From Anaerolineales bacterium (GTDB lineage: Bacteria; Chloroflexota; Anaerolineae; 4572-78; NAK82), in contig CP070811.1 in NCBI GenBank assembly GCA_020343875.1, forward strand, positions 3,630,607 through 3,694,606: a DNA stretch of 64,000 nucleotides, read 5' to 3'. The first letter of the stretch is position 1. Each line of letters opens with the position of its first letter. The position numbers and the translations under genes are program-made. Positions 61,598 to 64,000 of this stretch are shown here, piece by piece. The notes beneath the pieces are model-generated. The model was not told the origin of the DNA, did no database searches, and saw only the letters and a list, made by a program, of their open reading frames with translations.

Positions 61598-62257
61598 CTA
61601 CTGCAGAGTCAACGTCTCCCCGTAATCTTTGTGGGGCACTTGGCTGCCCAACTTCTCCAATAACTGGTCGCTGATCATGTCCAGGTGTCCGTTGAAGCGT
61701 ACAAAGTCCAGGTCGTCGCCGTTGATGGTCAGGACGGGGCAAAGGGTGAAATCTTCGATCCAGGCATCATACAGTTCGTTGAGCTGCTGCAAGTAGAGGG
61801 GGGAGATGTCGCGCTCAAAGTCACGGCCCCGCTTATGAATGCGCTCCAACAAGGTAGGCACTGAGGCCTTGAGGTACACCACCAAATCGGGGGGAGGCAG
61901 GAAGAGCACCAGCACTTCGTACAACTCCCGATAGCTGCGATAATCCCGATCGCCCATGTGGCCCTGCCGATAAAGGTTACGCGCGAAAACCTCGGCGTCT
62001 TCATACACGCTGCGGTCCTGCACCACCGAGTTGGGACTACGCAGCAACTGGTGATGATGCCGCAGCCGGCGCGACAGGAAGAAAATCTGGGAATGAAAAC
62101 TCCAACGTCGCATGTCTTTGTAGAAATCAGCCAGGTAGGGATTATCGCCCACCGCCTCGTAGAATGGCTGCCAGCCCAATCTCTCGGCTAGCATAGCGGT
62201 CAGCGTGCTCTTGCCCACCCCAACGTTTCCGGCGATGGCAATAAACTGTTTCTTCAT
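61598..62257 (-). CDS. Deoxynucleoside kinase
   Basis: 219 residues: P-loop AGNVGVGKST, QDRSVYEDAEVF (the DRS motif), and a LID region KRGRDFERDIS. Of the dCK/dGK/dAK type, salvaging deoxynucleosides for dNTP synthesis. The start is set at the ATG at 62257 (MKKQF); three codons upstream is an alternative. It pairs with the next gene, as the dAK/dGK pairs of Lactobacillus do. Confidence 0.92.
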   Translation of the reverse strand: MKKQFIAIAGNVGVGKSTLTAMLAERLGWQPFYEAVGDNPYLADFYKDMRRWSFHSQIFFLSRRLRHHHQLLRSPNSVVQDRSVYEDAEVFARNLYRQGHMGDRDYRSYRELYEVLVLFLPPPDLVVYLKASVPTLLERIHKRGRDFERDISPLYLQQLNELYDAWIEDFTLCPVLTINGDDLDFVRFNGHLDMISDQLLEKLGSQVPHKDYGETLTLQ

Positions 62258-62281
62258 CTTTCTCACTCTCCTGTCTACTGG

Positions 62282-63298
62282 CTACCGATTCACCTTCTCC
62301 AGAAAGGCTGTTTCCAGATCAATGCCTGCGTTGTTTGCCAGCTTTAGCAGATAACTCAGGCAGTCGGCCAGTTCAGACCGCAAATGCGGCAGGCACTCGG
62401 AAACTGCCTGTTCCATGGCCTCGGGCTGGTTACCAGCCTGCTGATATAGCACCTTCTGTTGGCGCCAGATGGCGGTCATCTCCGCTCCCAGTTGGCCCAC
62501 CTCTTGCGTCAGGCCCATGTAGTTAAAGTACAAGTCACTCAGTAGAGCATCGCTGCGGTCAAGAGCCTTCTGCCAGCGTTGAAAGTCGCCTAACCGACGG
62601 CGGCCCGCAGGGAGCAGCCCCTCCGCCACGGTTTCAGCGCTCTGCAGATAATCGGTTGGGAATATCGGCAATCTCTGCTGCTCAAAACCATCATCCAGCG
62701 TTGCCCGCACCTGGCCTGTGACGTAACCCAGCGCCTCAGAGTCACTGACCCAGTTCAGGCTATCGGTGTCAATAGCCAGCACCGGCGCGTCATGGTAGTC
62801 AGCAAAGAATCGCTCGTAGGCAAGCCGCAAATCAGCGATATAATCGCGGCTCATAGCCCGCTCGTAAGGGCGGTCGCGGGTGGCGATGCGGTTCATCAGC
62901 GTATCCACATCGGCCCGCAGATAAACGACGAGGTCAGGCATTGGAATCTTTTCGGCCAACACGTTATGCACGCGCTCGTACATTTCCAACTCATCGCCGG
63001 CAAGATTCAAATGTGCGAAGAGGCGGTCTTTGGCAAAGCTATAGTCACTGATGAGGCATGAATGGGCCAAAGTCGGCCCAATGACGCGGTGTTGTTGTCG
63101 ATAACGGCTGAGGAGGAAGAACATCTGAGTCTGAAAGGCATAGCGGGCCCGGTCGGCGTAGAAGTCAGATAGGAACGGGTTCTCCTCAAACACCTCCAGC
63201 AGCAGCTCTGCCTGGAAGGAATCACGTACCAGGCGGGCAAGAGTGGTCTTACCCACGCCAATAACACCCTCAATGGCAATGTACGGGTAGCGTGCCAA
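62282..63298 (-). CDS. Deoxynucleoside kinase fused to a MazG-like domain
   Basis: 338 residues. Residues 1-215 are a deoxynucleoside kinase (P-loop EGVIGVGKTT, SDYSFAKDRLFA, RDRPYERAMS). After a linker, residues 250-338 match the helical MazG fold: MGLTQEVGQLGAE, SELADCLSYLLKLANNAGIDLE. In MazG the acidic set is EExxE...ExxD; here it is Q-E267-xx-Q...E309-xx-D312, so two of the acids are Gln. Kinase and nucleotide-pyrophosphatase modules in one chain suggest linked dNTP making and cleaning. The start is a TTG six bases after GGGAGG. Confidence 0.85.
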   Translation of the reverse strand: MARYPYIAIEGVIGVGKTTLARLVRDSFQAELLLEVFEENPFLSDFYADRARYAFQTQMFFLLSRYRQQHRVIGPTLAHSCLISDYSFAKDRLFAHLNLAGDELEMYERVHNVLAEKIPMPDLVVYLRADVDTLMNRIATRDRPYERAMSRDYIADLRLAYERFFADYHDAPVLAIDTDSLNWVSDSEALGYVTGQVRATLDDGFEQQRLPIFPTDYLQSAETVAEGLLPAGRRRLGDFQRWQKALDRSDALLSDLYFNYMGLTQEVGQLGAEMTAIWRQQKVLYQQAGNQPEAMEQAVSECLPHLRSELADCLSYLLKLANNAGIDLETAFLEKVNR

Positions 63299-63400
63299 GT
63301 AGAGCCTCCCGGCTTAGAACAGTGGACCGAAGATGGTTGGCGGCACTACATATAGTGGAGAATGAGTAGCTGTCCACAAGTCCTTGGGGATATGCGTCGC

Positions 63401-63433
63401 TTGATGATACATCAAAGAGGGGGTAAGTGTCAA
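63401..63433 (-). promoter_or_regulatory. Promoter and overlapping operator of the deoxynucleoside kinase operon
   Basis: On the minus strand TTGACA, 18 bases, TATCAT (63404-63433). The -10 lies inside a perfect inverted repeat TTGATG-ATA-CATCAA (63401-63415), a good operator position for a repressor. A further hairpin CACTA / TAGTG (63344-63357) lies in the 100-base leader. Confidence 0.7.
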
Positions 63434-63484
63434 GAGGATTAGCTTAAAAATTCCAGAACACAAGCTTAAAATCTGCAGGCACTT

Positions 63485-64000
63485 TCACAACCCAGTCTCG
63501 CAGACACGACGGCTGGGTTGGTTTCCTGAAAAGTTGCACCGGGGAGCGGCGATCTTGTGATATTCCCAAGCTCCATCGCCCCTGGAGCCAATGCGCTTGA
63601 AGGAGATGGCCTGGTTCACAGCCACCTTGACCGGGCCGGTAATGACCGCCGTCGGTGGCAGGCCAGCCTGGACGGTGTGTGTCGTCTCACCGGTCAGACC
63701 GCCCTGGTCGGTCACGGTCAGGGTGACCGTGTAGGGTCCGGCCTGGGTGTAGATGTGGGTGACCGCGACCCCGCTTCCGATTGTCCCATCCCCCAAATCC
63801 CAGTCATAACTGACAATCTGAACATCGTCGACGGAGCTACTCCCATCGAACTGAACGGTCTGACTGAGGGCTACCGTCGTCGGGCCGCAGATGACCGCCG
63901 TGGGAGGCATGTTCATGGGAGCCGGCTCATCGACCTGGATCGTATGCGTGGCCACTCCGGTCAACCCATCATGGTCGGTCACGACCAGCGTCACCGTGTA
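63485..64000 (-). CDS. PKD-repeat protein, C-terminal end (truncated by window edge)
   Basis: At least 171 residues. One full PKD domain (PPTAVICGPTTVALSQTVQFDGSS...YDWDLGDG...YTVTLTVTD) with part of another before and the first strand of a third after it. The third begins PPTAVITGPVKVAVNQAISF and then abruptly changes into a basic, non-PKD tail of about 37 residues. PKD proteins are usually extracellular, on adhesins or hydrolases. The change suggests a frameshift or an insertion remnant at about 63590-63600. Confidence 0.75.
   Translation of the reverse strand, partial: YTVTLVVTDHDGLTGVATHTIQVDEPAPMNMPPTAVICGPTTVALSQTVQFDGSSSVDDVQIVSYDWDLGDGTIGSGVAVTHIYTQAGPYTVTLTVTDQGGLTGETTHTVQAGLPPTAVITGPVKVAVNQAISFKRIGSRGDGAWEYHKIAAPRCNFSGNQPSRRVCETGL

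Overview
The window most resembles the chromosome of an anaerobic, acetyl-CoA-pathway bacterium, probably of the Chloroflexota (Anaerolineae-like) or a neighbouring phylum. This is inference: the window has no rRNA or other direct marker. It rests on a complete CODH/ACS methyl- and carbonyl-branch operon, an aldehyde:ferredoxin-oxidoreductase-type enzyme, moderately high GC, many GTG and TTG starts with clear Shine-Dalgarno sites, and a diderm-unlike set of envelope genes. No CRISPR array, tRNA, rRNA, prophage or intact insertion sequence was seen.

Layout. 1-5018 (minus): F-type ATP synthase genes atpZ/I-like, B, E, F, H and partial A, preceded by fabF. 5342-5833: ferritin. 5834-6494: a non-coding stretch with a promoter, a CRP/FNR-like site and a hairpin-rich leader, followed by a three-gene MacB/LolCDE-like ABC export operon (6495-11190). 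11208-17282 (minus): aldo/keto reductase, a CooC-type ATPase, GH57 and GH4 carbohydrate enzymes and a dual-specificity phosphatase. 17458-37683 (minus): the main metabolic block. In transcription order it has a CooC ATPase, AOR-like tungsto/molybdoenzyme, PAS-LuxR regulator, HTH-HMA regulator, CODH (acsA), ACS (acsB), two CBS-pair proteins, the corrinoid protein subunits (acsD, acsC), corrinoid reductive activator (acsV), methyltransferase (acsE), malic enzyme, a thioredoxin-reductase-like flavoprotein, a MetV-MetF fusion and a degenerate phosphoesterase. Together these reduce methylene-THF, pass the methyl group to the corrinoid protein, make CO from CO2 and assemble acetyl-CoA. The formate-to-methylene-THF steps are not in the window.

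37848-43274 (minus) is the conserved rpmH-rnpA-yidD-yidC-jag...parA-parB block that often lies near a replication origin, with a PfkB kinase inserted and no dnaA or DnaA-box cluster visible. A cold-shock gene follows at 43767-44000. 44391-46726 holds a nicotinate phosphoribosyltransferase-like gene and moeA, which could serve molybdopterin for the AOR-like enzyme. 47057-49225 is a TolB-propeller/glycosidase lipoprotein. 49361-52267 is proB-phosphoesterase-proA. 52274-58205 is an amide/hydantoin catabolism group with a PLP decarboxylase and two membrane proteins. 58280-61547 holds panE, a BaiN/HI0933-like flavoprotein and an orphan DNA methyltransferase. 61598-63298 (minus) has two deoxynucleoside kinases, the first fused to a MazG-like domain. 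The window ends inside a PKD-repeat protein whose C-terminal end looks disrupted.

The non-coding DNA is unusually readable. At least twelve sigma70-type promoters can be placed by eye, and several use TTGCC as the -35 core. Two genes appear leaderless. A short promoter-terminator unit with an anti-Shine-Dalgarno stretch may be a small RNA. Several intergenic gaps carry degenerate tandem repeats with a period of exactly 7 bases.
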